Part shown: in pieces, positions 16,844-27,280 of the stretch
Layout: each line of letters starts with the position of its first letter
Numbering within the stretch: position 1 is the stretch's first letter
Source: Palleronia salina
Lineage (GTDB): Bacteria; Pseudomonadota; Alphaproteobacteria; Rhodobacterales; Rhodobacteraceae
Length of the DNA stretch: 64,000 nt
Assembly (NCBI RefSeq): GCF_900141995.1
Contig: NZ_FQZA01000005.1
Location: 62,001-126,000 of the forward strand
Reading direction: 5' to 3'
Program-made: the position numbers and the translations under genes
Notes under the pieces: model-generated
Told to the model about the DNA's origin: nothing
The model's input: the letters and a program-made list of their open reading frames with translations, nothing else
Databases searched by the model: none

Positions 16844-17677
16844 ATGATCGACGCCCGCACCCAGACCGCCCTGATCGACGCGCTGCGCGAGGCCGCGCGC
16901 GACCAGGTCCTGCCGCGTTTCCGCAACCTGGGCGCGGGCGAGGTCGATACCAAGACCGGCCCCGAGGACCTGGTCACCGTGGCCGACCGCGCCGCCGAGG
17001 ATCAGCTGACCCGCGCGGTGGGGCAGATCCTGCCCGGCGCCCACGTGGTCGGCGAAGAAGCGGTGTCGGACGATGCCGGGGTCCTCGACCGCCTGTCGGC
17101 GCCGGGGCTCAGCGTCATCATCGACCCGATCGACGGCACGGCGAACTACGCCCATGGCAACGCCAGTTTCGGGATGATTCTCGCCGTGGCGGTGGATGGG
17201 CGGACCGAGTTCGGCGTCCTGTACGACCCGGTCTGCGACGACTGGGTCGCGGCAAGGCGGGGCGGCGGCGCGTGGTTCCAGCGCGGGGACCAGCGGCGCA
17301 CGCTGCGTGTCCGCTCCGAGCGGGACATCACCGCGCAGACCGGGTACCTGCCGATCTACAACTTCCCGGCGGACCGGCACCCGAAACTGGCCGCGCTGTG
17401 GCCGCAGGTGGGCCGGATGAGCAACCTGCGCTGTTCGTGCCACGAATACCGTATCCTTCTGACCGGACACGCGGATTTCATGGTCGCCGCGCAGTCCAAG
17501 CCCTGGGATCACGCCGCCGGGATGCTGGCGCTGGCCGAGGCGGGCGGGGACGGCGGCGCGCTCTCCGGCGCGCCCTACGAGCTGACGGACCCGGGCGCCG
17601 TGCTGGTCGCCGGCACCGGCCCCGACACGCGCAAGACCATCGCCCACATGCTGAGCGAGGCGCTGGCGGACAGCTGA
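16844..17677 (+). CDS. Inositol monophosphatase family protein
   Basis: A 277-residue member of the Mg-dependent IMPase/FIG family: VGEEAVS (metal Glu), DPIDGTANYAHGN (metal Asp pair and catalytic loop) and KPWDHAAGMLALAEAGG (third metal Asp). Substrates of this family range from inositol phosphates to 3'-phosphoadenosine 5'-phosphate and histidinol phosphate; sequence alone does not choose. It is immediately downstream of uraH without any gap, so it is co-transcribed with a purine-catabolism gene, which is unexplained. A stem-loop covers its stop codon. Confidence 0.85.
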   Translation: MIDARTQTALIDALREAARDQVLPRFRNLGAGEVDTKTGPEDLVTVADRAAEDQLTRAVGQILPGAHVVGEEAVSDDAGVLDRLSAPGLSVIIDPIDGTANYAHGNASFGMILAVAVDGRTEFGVLYDPVCDDWVAARRGGGAWFQRGDQRRTLRVRSERDITAQTGYLPIYNFPADRHPKLAALWPQVGRMSNLRCSCHEYRILLTGHADFMVAAQSKPWDHAAGMLALAEAGGDGGALSGAPYELTDPGAVLVAGTGPDTRKTIAHMLSEALADS

Positions 17678-17688
17678 CGGCTGTCCGC
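17666..17688 (+). terminator. Stem-loop over the stop codon of the IMPase-family gene
   Basis: GCGGACAGC (17666-17674) and GCTGTCCGC (17680-17688) form a perfect nine-pair stem with a five-base loop containing the TGA stop. There is no T-run afterwards, so it may be a weak or factor-dependent terminator, or a 3' end stabiliser. Confidence 0.5.
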
Positions 17689-17752
17689 CCCGCCTTCGGC
17701 CCGTTCCCGCTGTCGTGATCGGAAGCGGGTTGCGTTCCTGCGCGTCGCGCTG

Positions 17753-17795
17753 CTAGTTTTGCTATGCAAAATATAATTCTGCATAGTGAAACTAG
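17753..17795. promoter_or_regulatory. Large palindrome overlapping a TATAAT box: candidate IclR operator for the TRAP/beta-oxidation operon
   Basis: CTAGTTTTGCTATGCA (17753-17768) and TGCATAGTGAAACTAG (17780-17795) are inverted copies matching at 14 of 16 positions around an 11-base AT-only-but-one spacer. The spacer and inner arm contain a perfect TATAAT (17772-17777). No good -35 is found 16-18 bases upstream, so the promoter may need an activator or be blocked by the bound protein. The ribosome site GGGAGG begins at the last base of the palindrome, 13 bases before the dctP-like ATG. The IclR gene inside the operon is the obvious candidate ligand-responsive binder. Confidence 0.7.
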
Positions 17796-17807
17796 GGAGG
17801 TTCACAA

Positions 17808-18857
17808 ATGTCCAAGATGCTCCGCACCGCTGCGGTTGCCGCCACGCTGGCCGCCACGACCGGCCTGGCCCAGGCGCAGACCACGCTGTTCTACGGCGAA
17901 GCCGGCCCGAATCGCGGCGCCCGCGCCGAGGCCACCAACTGGTTCGCCGAGCAGGTGGCCGAGACCACCGGGGGCGATCTGCAGTTCGACATCCAGTGGG
18001 GTGGCGCGCTGTTCAAGGCCGGCGCCGCGCTGAGCGGGATCGCCGATGGCGTGGCCGACGCGGGCACGATCATCGCGGTGTACTTCCCCCAGGAAATGGT
18101 CGCCTACGGCATCGCCGACCTGCCCATCAACAACCCCGACGCCTGGGTCGGCATGCGCGCCACGGACGAGCTGATGCGCAGCTCGGACGCCATCCAGCAG
18201 AACCTGGCCGACATGAACCTGGTCTATATCGGCACCTACACGACCTCGGCCGTCCACATCGGCTGCAAGGACGCGGCCATCCGCACGGCCGACGACATCG
18301 AGGGCCTGAAGGTCCGCGGTGTCGGCGCCTACGGCAAGACCTTCGCCGATTACGGCGCGAACCTCGTCAGCATGTCGATCTACGACGCTTACCAGGGTCT
18401 CGATACGGGCCTGATCGACTGCTCGCAGGGCTACAGCTATGCCATTGCCGCGCTGAAGCAGCAGGAGGTCATGGACAGCTACACCCTGCTGAACTGGGGG
18501 CAGGTCGGTGCGCTGGGCATCTTCATGAACAAGGACATGTACGACAGCCTGTCCGCCGAGCACCAGGACGCCCTGGCCGAAGCCGGCATGGGCATGGCCG
18601 ACACGCTGGGCGAGCTGATCAATGCCGACAACGAAGCGGCCGTCGAGACCATGCGCGAAGCGGGGGTCGAGATCATCGAACTGCCCGAGGAAGAGCGTGC
18701 CAAGCTGGTCGAGAAGGGCAGCACCTATATCGACGAGTGGGTCGAGCAGGCCAATGCCGCCGGCCTGGATGGCTCGGCGCTGCTGACCGAGTATCGCGGG
18801 CTGATCGACAAGTACACGGCCGAGCGCGACGAGCAGGGCTATCCCTGGGAGCGCTGA
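17808..18857 (+). CDS. TRAP transporter periplasmic substrate-binding protein (DctP family)
   Basis: A 349-residue DctP-type binding protein with a signal peptide ending at AQA (about residue 23) and the family course: GGDLQFDIQWGGALF, a GVADAG turn, IGTYTTSAVHIGCKD, GLKVRGVGAYGK, and LNWGQVGALGIFMNK. The conserved Arg of the family that clamps a carboxylate is likely in KVRG. It captures a carboxylate in the periplasm and delivers it to the DctQM permease encoded next. The surrounding catabolic genes suggest a dicarboxylate such as pimelate. The start has GGGAGG seven bases upstream. Two GC-rich stem-loops follow the stop, as is common where binding protein is made in excess of permease. Confidence 0.9.
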   Translation: MSKMLRTAAVAATLAATTGLAQAQTTLFYGEAGPNRGARAEATNWFAEQVAETTGGDLQFDIQWGGALFKAGAALSGIADGVADAGTIIAVYFPQEMVAYGIADLPINNPDAWVGMRATDELMRSSDAIQQNLADMNLVYIGTYTTSAVHIGCKDAAIRTADDIEGLKVRGVGAYGKTFADYGANLVSMSIYDAYQGLDTGLIDCSQGYSYAIAALKQQEVMDSYTLLNWGQVGALGIFMNKDMYDSLSAEHQDALAEAGMGMADTLGELINADNEAAVETMREAGVEIIELPEEERAKLVEKGSTYIDEWVEQANAAGLDGSALLTEYRGLIDKYTAERDEQGYPWER

Positions 18858-18868
18858 GGCGTGACATC

Positions 18869-18937
18869 CGGGGCCCGGCGGTGACGCGGGGCCCCGAACC
18901 TGGCCGGGCGCGGGATCACGACCCGGTGGCCCCGCGC
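18869..18937 (+). terminator. Two consecutive GC-rich stem-loops between TRAP binding protein and permease genes
   Basis: First stem: CGGGGCCC (18869-18876) with GGGCCCCG (18889-18896). Second stem: GCGCGGG (18908-18914) with CCCGCGC (18931-18937). Both are perfect. No T-run follows, so they probably protect the upstream mRNA or attenuate rather than fully terminate; the permease genes have no promoter I can see. Confidence 0.5.
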
Positions 18938-18981
18938 CGCCACACCCACCTTCAACCTTTCGACCGCACGGAGCGCAGCCC

Positions 18982-19497
18982 ATGCTGACCCGCATCGAAA
19001 AGCTGTTCCTGGACCTGGCCGCCATCGCCGTGGTGGGGCTGGGCGCACTGATCACGATCAGCGTCTGCCTGCGGGTGTTCGCCAATTCCGGCATCCCCGA
19101 CACCGTCGTCATGGTGCGCGAGCTGATGGTGGCCGCCATCGTCCTGCCGCTGGCCGCCGTGGTCACCGCCCGCGCAAATATCGTGGTCGAGGTGCTGACC
19201 CAGCACTTCCCGCGCCGCGCGCAGGATTGGCTGGTGGTGTTCGGCTCGATCGTCGGGCTCTTTGCGCTGCTGCCTCTGATGTGGGCGGGCTGGCACGAAC
19301 TGGCCGGCAACTGGTCGTCGGGGTCGTTCTTCTTCGGCCAGCTTTCACTGCCGAAATGGCCGGGCCGGGCGCTGTTCTTCCTGGGTGTCGCGGTCTGCTG
19401 GGTGCGGCTGGCCATCACCGTCTGGCGCGACATCGCCACCATCCGCGCGGGAGGCCATATCGATGGCGGCCCCGCCCATGTCGAAGACGAGGCCTGA
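18982..19497 (+). CDS. TRAP transporter small permease (DctQ family)
   Basis: A 171-residue inner-membrane protein with four predicted membrane segments (about 10-32, 45-66, 83-104, 126-146) and the DctQ signature VVTARANIVVEVL. It pairs with the large DctM permease. The ATG is preceded by CGGAGCG, and the gene ends three bases before dctM. The C-terminus is hydrophilic and acidic. Confidence 0.9.
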   Translation: MLTRIEKLFLDLAAIAVVGLGALITISVCLRVFANSGIPDTVVMVRELMVAAIVLPLAAVVTARANIVVEVLTQHFPRRAQDWLVVFGSIVGLFALLPLMWAGWHELAGNWSSGSFFFGQLSLPKWPGRALFFLGVAVCWVRLAITVWRDIATIRAGGHIDGGPAHVEDEA

Positions 19498-19500
19498 TCC

Positions 19501-20838
19501 ATGGACGGAACCCTGATCGGCATCGTCGCCTTCGCCAGCGTCATCGGCCTGCTGGCCATTCGCGTGCCCATCGCCTTCGCGCTGGCGGGTGTCGCGACCG
19601 TCGGCACCTTCGTCATTTTCGCGTTCCGCACCGGTGCCTTCGCGCCCGAACGAGCGTATCGCCCGACCTCGTCGCTGGTCTTCTCGAACTCGTTCGACCT
19701 GATCCACAGCTACGATCTGTCGATGATCCCGCTCTTCGTCGCGCTGGGCCACATCGCCTATCGCGCCGAGATCACGACCGCGATCTACCATGCCGCGCGC
19801 GTCTGGCTGGCCAAGGTGCCCGGCGGCGTCGCCATGGCCAGCGTCGTGGGCTGCGGCGGCTTCTCGGCCATCACCGGGTCGTCCATCGCCTGCGCCTCGA
19901 CCATGGGGCGGATCTGTTCGCCCGAAATGCTGTCGATGGGCTACGACAAGCGGCTGGCGACGGCCTCGGTCGCGGCGGGCGGCACGCTGGGCAGCCTGAT
20001 CCCGCCATCGGTGCTGTTCATCATCTATGGCATTTTCACCGAGACCTCGATCAGCGCGCTGTTCCTCGCCGGTGTCCTGCCGGGGCTGCTGAGCCTGGCG
20101 GGCTTCCTCCTGGTCATCTGGATCTGGGTGAAGCAGAAGCCCGGCGATGCGCCCGCCTATACCGGCGAGATCACGGCCTCCGAGCGGCGCAGCGCCGCGA
20201 TCGCCGCCTGGCCCGCCGTGGCCCTGTTCGTCATCATCGTCGGCGGCATCTACGGCGGGTTCTTCACCGCGACCGAGGCTGCCGCGATCTCGGTCTCGCT
20301 GGCCGTCGCGATCGGTTTCATCCAGCGCAAGCTGACGCTGCGTGGGCTGTGGGAGGCGCTGCGCGAGACCTGCATCCAGACGACATCGATCTTCCTGATC
20401 GCGGCGGGCGCCAAGATCTTCGTGGCCTTCATCGCGCTGACCGGCGTGGCGCCCGACATCGTGCAGGCGGTGACCGATGCCGAGCTCAGCCCCGTGGTGC
20501 TGATGGCCGCAATCGCCGGGATTTACCTGTTGCTGGGCATGTTCCTCGACCCGATCGGGATCATGGTGCTGACCCTGCCGCTGATGATCCCGCTGATCGA
20601 GACCTACGGCTTCGACCTGATCTGGTTCGGTGTCGTGGTCATCAAGCTGCTGGAAATCGGCCTGATCACCCCGCCCGTGGGCCTGAACGTCTTCGTCATC
20701 TCGTCCGTCGTGGGGCCGTCCGTGCCCATCGACCGAATCTTCTCGGGCATCCTGCGGTTCCTGAGCATAGACGTGATTGTCCTGATCATCATCATGGCGG
20801 TGCCGTGGCTGAGCCTGGCCATTCCGGGGAGCATGTGA
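19501..20838 (+). CDS. TRAP transporter large permease (DctM family)
   Basis: A 445-residue, about 12-segment membrane protein. Family marks include FVALGHIAYRA, GGVAMASVVGCGGFSAITGSS, GGTLGSLIPPSV, FLDPIGIMVLTLPLMIP, and LITPPVGLNVFV. It moves substrate with sodium using the periplasmic binding protein. The stop overlaps the IclR start (TGATG), so transporter and regulator are translationally linked. Length is normal for DctM. Confidence 0.92.
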   Translation: MDGTLIGIVAFASVIGLLAIRVPIAFALAGVATVGTFVIFAFRTGAFAPERAYRPTSSLVFSNSFDLIHSYDLSMIPLFVALGHIAYRAEITTAIYHAARVWLAKVPGGVAMASVVGCGGFSAITGSSIACASTMGRICSPEMLSMGYDKRLATASVAAGGTLGSLIPPSVLFIIYGIFTETSISALFLAGVLPGLLSLAGFLLVIWIWVKQKPGDAPAYTGEITASERRSAAIAAWPAVALFVIIVGGIYGGFFTATEAAAISVSLAVAIGFIQRKLTLRGLWEALRETCIQTTSIFLIAAGAKIFVAFIALTGVAPDIVQAVTDAELSPVVLMAAIAGIYLLLGMFLDPIGIMVLTLPLMIPLIETYGFDLIWFGVVVIKLLEIGLITPPVGLNVFVISSVVGPSVPIDRIFSGILRFLSIDVIVLIIIMAVPWLSLAIPGSM

Positions 20839-21644
20839 TGACCGACCAATCGTCCCACGCCGATCGCCGTTTCGCCACGACGCTGGCCCGTGGCCTGAGC
20901 GTCCTGCGCGCCTTCCGCCCCTCGGATGACGGGCTGAGCAACGCCGAGATCGCCGAGCGGACGGGCCTGCCCAAGTCCACCGTGTCGCGGCTGACCTTCA
21001 CGCTGCAATCGCTGGGCTACCTGACCCACGGCCGGCTGCGCGACCGGTACCGCCCCGGTCCCGCGCTGCTGGCGCTGGGCAACGTGGCGGGCGCATCTAT
21101 CAGCTTCATCGACATCTGCGCGCCCATCATGCAGCGGCTGGCGGACGAGACGGGCACCCTCGCGCTGCTGGCCATGCGTGACACGAACAAGGTTCTGCTG
21201 GCCAAGACCTTTCGCCCCGTCGACCGGTCGTCGATCTGGCTCGAGGTCGGCCACCGCCTGCCGTTCCGGGGCACGTCCTCGGGGCATTGTCTGATCGGTG
21301 CCACGTCCGAGGACGCGCTGCCCGAGCTGGTGTCCGAGGTCGACGGCGACCGGGGCTTGGACCTGGCCATCGCGCGCGAGATCCGCGCCGACTCCCGCGA
21401 CCAGATGTTCGCCCGCGGCTTCGTCATCACCGAACCGGCGCAGTATTTCAGCGGCAACATCCACGCCGTGTCGACCCCGTTCCAGCCGCGCGACATCGGC
21501 GGGCCGGTGGTCTTCACCTGCGGTGCGCTGCCCGTGGACCTGCCGGTGGAGCGGATGGAGACCGAGGTGGGCCCGGCCCTGCGGGTCGCCGTGAAGGAAC
21601 TGGAACAACGACTGGGCATGCCGCCCTCGCCCCTGCCGGGCTGA
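20838..21644 (+). CDS. IclR family transcriptional regulator
   Basis: A 268-residue regulator. The N-terminal winged helix (residues about 14-75) includes LSNAEIAERTGLPKSTVSRL, followed by the ligand-binding domain with GHCLIGATSE and an AVSTPFQPRD segment. IclR proteins usually bind a carboxylate or its CoA-pathway intermediate and repress or activate catabolic operons. Its gene sits between the transporter and enzyme genes of the same operon; autoregulation through the palindrome at 17753-17795 is the simple model. It overlaps the dctM-like stop by one base. Confidence 0.9.
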   Translation: MTDQSSHADRRFATTLARGLSVLRAFRPSDDGLSNAEIAERTGLPKSTVSRLTFTLQSLGYLTHGRLRDRYRPGPALLALGNVAGASISFIDICAPIMQRLADETGTLALLAMRDTNKVLLAKTFRPVDRSSIWLEVGHRLPFRGTSSGHCLIGATSEDALPELVSEVDGDRGLDLAIAREIRADSRDQMFARGFVITEPAQYFSGNIHAVSTPFQPRDIGGPVVFTCGALPVDLPVERMETEVGPALRVAVKELEQRLGMPPSPLPG

Positions 21645-21678
21645 GCGCGCGCCGTCCCACGACCGAACAGGAGGAACC

Positions 21679-23764
21679 ATGAGCACACCCGTCACCTACG
21701 ACCTGGACGACGAGATCGCGGTCATCACCGTGGACAACCCGCCGGTGAACGCGCTGGGCCATACCACCCGTGCCGCGCTGAAGGACTGCGTCGACCGGTT
21801 CGCCGCCGATGAGACCGCGCGTATCGCCGTGATCTGCGGCGCCGGGCGGCTGTTCTTGGGCGGCGCGGACGTGAGCGAGTTCGGCAAGCCGCCGCAGGAC
21901 CCGTGGCTGCCCGAGATCTGCACGCTGATCGAGGACTGTCCCAAGCCCGTGGTCGCGTCGATCCACGGCGCCGCGCTGGGCGGCGGGCTCGAAGTCGCGC
22001 TGGGCTGCCACTATCGCCTCGCGCTGCCCGGCACCAAGCTGGGCCTGCCCGAGGTTTCGCTGGGCATCCTGCCCGGCGCGGGCGGCACCCAGCGTGCGCC
22101 GCGCGTGGTCGGGACCGACGCCGCGCTCGAGATGATCACCTCGGGCAAGCCAGTGGCGCCCGAGGCGGCGCGCGAGAGCGGGCTGATCGACCGCGTGGGC
22201 GAGGGCAAGGGCGCCGAGGCCGCGCGGGCCGAGGGCGTGGCCTATGCCCGCGAGCTGCTGGCCGAAGGCGCCGCGCCGCGCCCCGTCTCGGGCCTGCCGC
22301 GTCCGGCCGCGCCCGCCGATGGCTGGGACACGTGGGAGCAGAACTTGCGTCGCAAGTTCCCGGGCCAGGTGGCGCAGATGCAGGCGACGAAGGCCGTGAA
22401 GGCCGCCACCGAGATGGACCTGCCCGACGGGCTGGCCGAGGAACGGCGCCTGTTCAACGAGCTGATCGACACCCCCCAGCGCGAGGGCCTGATCCACGCC
22501 TTCTTCATCGAGCGCAAGGTCGCCCGCGTGCCCGGCCTGAAGGACGCCACCCCGCGTGACGTGCAGGCCATCGGCGTCGTCGGCGGCGGCACCATGGGCT
22601 CGGGCATCGCCACCGCGGCGCTGCTGGCCGGATTGCCCGTCACGCTGGTCGAGATGAAGCCCGAGGCCGCCGACAAGGCCCGCGCCACGATCGAGTCGAA
22701 CCTCGCGGGCGCGGTCAAACGCGGCAAGATGAGCGACGCCAAGCGCGACGCGGCGCTGGCGACCGTCACCACCACGACCGATTACGGCGAGCTGAAGGAC
22801 GCCGATGTCATCATCGAAGCCGTGTTCGAGTCGCTGGACGTCAAGAAAGACGTGTTCACCCAACTCGATGCGGTCGCCAAGCCGGGCGCGGTGCTGGCGA
22901 CCAACACGTCCTATCTGGACATCAACGAGATCGCGCAGGCCACGTCGCGGCCCGCCGACGTGATCGGCCTGCATTTCTTCAGCCCCGCCCACGTGATGAA
23001 ACTGCTGGAAGTCGTGGTGGCCGACGTGACCGGCACCGACGTGACCGCCACGGCGTTTGCCCTGGGCAAGCGGCTGGGCAAGGTCAGCGTGCGCGCGGGT
23101 GTCTGCGACGGGTTCATCGGCAACCGGATGCTCAGCCACTATCGCAGCGCGGCCGACTGGATGATCCTGCACGGGGCATCGCCCTACCAGATCGACCGCG
23201 CGCTCGAGCAGTTCGGCTTCGCCATGGGGCCGATGAAGGTGGCCGACCTGGCGGGGATCGACATCGGTTACATGACGCGCCAGCGGAAGGGCAAACAGAC
23301 CGGCGTGGTCTACCCGCAATGGGCCGACGACCTTTACGGAATGGACCGTCTCGGCCGCAAGACTGGGCGTGGTTTCTATATCTACGACGACGAAAGCCCA
23401 AAGGGCCGCGAGGATCCCGAGGTGCTGGATCTGATCGCCAAGGAGCGCGCCGCGCAGGGCGTCATCCCGCGTGATTTCACCGATGACGAGATCGTCGAGC
23501 GCTACATGGCCGCGATGGTGAACGAGGGCGCGCGCATCCTGGAAGACGGCATCGCGCTGCGGCCGCTGGACATCGATGTGGTGAAGCTCATGGGCTACGG
23601 CTTCCCGCGCTATCGCGGCGGGCCGATGAAATACGCCGACATGACCGGGATCGCCACGATCCGCGACCGGCTGAACGCCTACGAGGATGGCAGCGGCTTC
23701 TGGTCGCCCGCCGCCCTGATCGACACCCTGGCCGCCGAGGGCCGCAATTTCGAAAGTATGAACA

Positions 23765-23772
<8 letters not shown>
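21679..23772 (+). CDS. Bifunctional enoyl-CoA hydratase / 3-hydroxyacyl-CoA dehydrogenase (PimF/FadJ-like)
   Basis: A 697-residue fusion. Residues 1-185 form a crotonase domain (oxyanion turns at FLGGADVSEFG and IHGAALGGGLEVALGCHYR, LGLPEVSLGILPGAGGTQR). From about residue 292 comes the NAD-binding 3-hydroxyacyl-CoA dehydrogenase domain (GVVGGGTMGSGIATAA), the HFFSPAHVMKLLEVV catalytic segment with His, and a C-terminal domain ending in GYGFPRYRGGPM. It hydrates and oxidises a chain-shortening intermediate. It heads the enzyme block, with GGAGG before the ATG, and overlaps the thiolase by eight bases. The order bifunctional enzyme, thiolase, paired dehydrogenases matches pim operons for pimelate use. 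Confidence 0.92.
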
Positions 23773-24940
<1,168 letters not shown>

Positions 24941-24955
24941 GAAAGGAACATCGCG

Positions 24956-26152
24956 ATGGACCTGAGCTATACCGATGAGCAGAACGCCTTCCGCGCCGAG
25001 GTGCGGGCGTTCCTGGACGAGAAGCTTCCCGAGCGGCTGTCGGACAAGGTGCGCCTGCGCCACGAGCTGACGAAGGAAGACCACGAGGAATGGCACGCGA
25101 TCCTGAACGAGCGTGGCTGGCTGGCCGGCAACTGGCCGAAGAAATACGGCGGCACCGGTTGGGACGCCGTGCAGCGCCATATCTTCGAGGAAGAGACGAC
25201 AGCCGCCCATGCCCCCCGGATCGTGCCCTTCGGGATCAACATGCTGGGCCCCGTGCTGCAGCAGTTCGGCAGCGAGGACCAGAAGGACTACTGGCTGCCG
25301 CGCATCCTCAACGGCGATGACTGGTGGTGCCAGGGCTATTCCGAGCCGGGCGCCGGATCGGACCTGGCCAGCCTGAAATGCGAAGCCAAGCGCGACGGCG
25401 ACCACTACGTCGTCAACGGCCAGAAGACGTGGACCACGCTGGGCCAGCACGCCAACATGATCTTCTGCCTCGTGCGGACCTCGAAAGAGGGCAAGCCGCA
25501 GGAGGGGATCAGCTTCCTGCTGATCGACATGAACGACCCGGGCGTCGAGGTTCGGCCGATCGTGCTGATCGACGGCGGGGCCGAGGTGAACGAGGTCTGG
25601 TTCAAGGACGTGCGCGTGCCGGTCGAGAACCTGGTGGGCGAAGAGAACAAGGGCTGGACCTACGCCAAGTACCTGCTGACCCACGAGCGGACGAATATCG
25701 CGGGCGTCGGCTTTGCCAATGCCGCGCTGGAGAACCTCAAGCGTATCGCCCGGCTGGAACACAGCCACGGCCGCCCGCTGATCGAGGATCCGCTGTTCGC
25801 CGCGAAGGTGGCCGAGGTCGAGATCGCGCTGATGGCGATGGCCACGACCAACCTTCGCGTGGTCTCGGCCGCCGCCGAGGGCCAGGCCCCGGGCGCGGAG
25901 TCGTCCATGCTGAAGATCAAAGGCACCGTCATCCGGCAGGAGATCAACGCGCTGACGCGCGAGGCCGTGGGCCCCTACGCCATGCCGTTCGTCTCCGAGG
26001 CGCTGGAGCCGGGCAGCAATGTCGAGCCCGTGGGCCCCGACTACGCGCTGCCGGCCGCCGCGACCTATTTCAACAACCGCAAGCTGTCGATCTACGGCGG
26101 CTCGAACGAGGTGCAGAAGACCATCATCTCGAAAGCCATCCTGGAGCTCTGA
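24956..26152 (+). CDS. Acyl-CoA dehydrogenase, pimeloyl-CoA dehydrogenase large-subunit type
   Basis: A 398-residue flavoprotein: GYSEPGAGSDLASLK (flavin/substrate binding), NGQKTWTTLGQHA, and a C-terminal IYGGSNEVQKTIISKAIL. The usual catalytic Glu region and R-G-signature are of the PimC subfamily, in which large and small dehydrogenase subunits are encoded together. The following gene is the matching smaller dehydrogenase, so a heteromeric enzyme acting on a dicarboxyl-CoA is likely. It starts 16 bases after the thiolase with GGAAC upstream. Confidence 0.88.
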   Translation: MDLSYTDEQNAFRAEVRAFLDEKLPERLSDKVRLRHELTKEDHEEWHAILNERGWLAGNWPKKYGGTGWDAVQRHIFEEETTAAHAPRIVPFGINMLGPVLQQFGSEDQKDYWLPRILNGDDWWCQGYSEPGAGSDLASLKCEAKRDGDHYVVNGQKTWTTLGQHANMIFCLVRTSKEGKPQEGISFLLIDMNDPGVEVRPIVLIDGGAEVNEVWFKDVRVPVENLVGEENKGWTYAKYLLTHERTNIAGVGFANAALENLKRIARLEHSHGRPLIEDPLFAAKVAEVEIALMAMATTNLRVVSAAAEGQAPGAESSMLKIKGTVIRQEINALTREAVGPYAMPFVSEALEPGSNVEPVGPDYALPAAATYFNNRKLSIYGGSNEVQKTIISKAILEL

Positions 26153-26155
26153 GCC

Positions 26156-27280
26156 ATGAAATTCGACCTGACAGAAGAACGCCAGATGCTGCAGGACGGC
26201 CTGCGCCGTTTCCTGGCCGATACGCTGGACAAGAAGGCGCGCGAGGCGGTGGCCGAGGGCGACACCGGCTATTCGCAAGAGGCCTGGGACGGGCTGGCCC
26301 AGATGGGCGTCATCGGTGCCCTGTTCACCGAGGATGACGGCGGTTTCGGCGGCGCGGGCTTCGACCTGAGCGTCGTCTTCGAGGAACTGGGCCGCGCCGG
26401 TGCGACCGAGCCGCTGCTGGAGATCGTTCCCGCGGGCGGGCTGATCGCGCGCCGCGGCAGCGACGCGCAGAAGGCGTTGATCGAGGACGTGATCGCGGGG
26501 TCCACGATGCTGGCCTTCGCCCATGGCGAGCCCGGCAGCCGCTACGACCTCAGCCGCGTCGCGACCGAGGCCAAGCGCGACGGGGACAGCTACACCCTGA
26601 CCGGGCGCAAGGCGGTCGTGCCCGCGGCCGGGCAGGCGGGCAAGATCGTCGTGTCGGCCCGCACCAGTGGTGACGTCGCCGACGAGGACGGGCTGTCGCT
26701 GTTCCTCGTGGACGCGGATGCCGAGGGTCTCGATATCCGCGATTACCGCACCATGGCGGGCGGGCACGCGGCCGAGCTGGCCCTGGACGGCGTGACGGCC
26801 GAGCTGCTGGGCGGCGAGGGCGATGCCTACGCCGATATCGAATGGGCGACCGCGCGCGCCACGGCGGCCCTGTCGGCCGAGGCGCTGGGCCTGATGGAGG
26901 CCTGCCGCAAGCTGACCGCCGACTACCTCAAGCAGCGCACGCAGTTCGGCCGCCCCATCGGCAAGTTCCAGGCGCTACAGTTCCGCATGGCCGACATGCT
27001 GGTCGAGATCGAGCAGGCCCGCTCGGCCGTCATCAACCTGTGCGGCCACCTCGAATCCGACCGCGACACGCGCGAGCTGCACGTGTCGGCCACGAAACAG
27101 CTGATCGGCAAGGTCGCCAAGCTGGTGGTCGAGGAATCGATCCAGATGCATGGCGGCATCGGCATGACCCAGGAATACGACCTGGCGCATATCGCCCGGC
27201 GCCTGACCATGGCCGATCACCGCTTCGGCGACAGCACCTATCACCTGGGCCGCTTCGCCCGGATGCGCGCGGCGGCATGA
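26156..27280 (+). CDS. Acyl-CoA dehydrogenase, pimeloyl-CoA dehydrogenase small-subunit type
   Basis: A 374-residue acyl-CoA dehydrogenase paralogue more divergent than its neighbour. The N-terminus (FDLTEERQMLQDGLRRFLAD) and the C-terminal QMHGGIGMTQEYDLAHIARRL are recognisable, but the middle flavin-binding segment reads HGEPGSRYDLSRV rather than the canonical TEP-AGSD. Such degenerate partners occur as the PimD subunit. It starts three bases after the larger subunit and overlaps the thioesterase gene by four bases, so the stoichiometry is likely fixed by coupling. Confidence 0.85.
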   Translation: MKFDLTEERQMLQDGLRRFLADTLDKKAREAVAEGDTGYSQEAWDGLAQMGVIGALFTEDDGGFGGAGFDLSVVFEELGRAGATEPLLEIVPAGGLIARRGSDAQKALIEDVIAGSTMLAFAHGEPGSRYDLSRVATEAKRDGDSYTLTGRKAVVPAAGQAGKIVVSARTSGDVADEDGLSLFLVDADAEGLDIRDYRTMAGGHAAELALDGVTAELLGGEGDAYADIEWATARATAALSAEALGLMEACRKLTADYLKQRTQFGRPIGKFQALQFRMADMLVEIEQARSAVINLCGHLESDRDTRELHVSATKQLIGKVAKLVVEESIQMHGGIGMTQEYDLAHIARRLTMADHRFGDSTYHLGRFARMRAAA

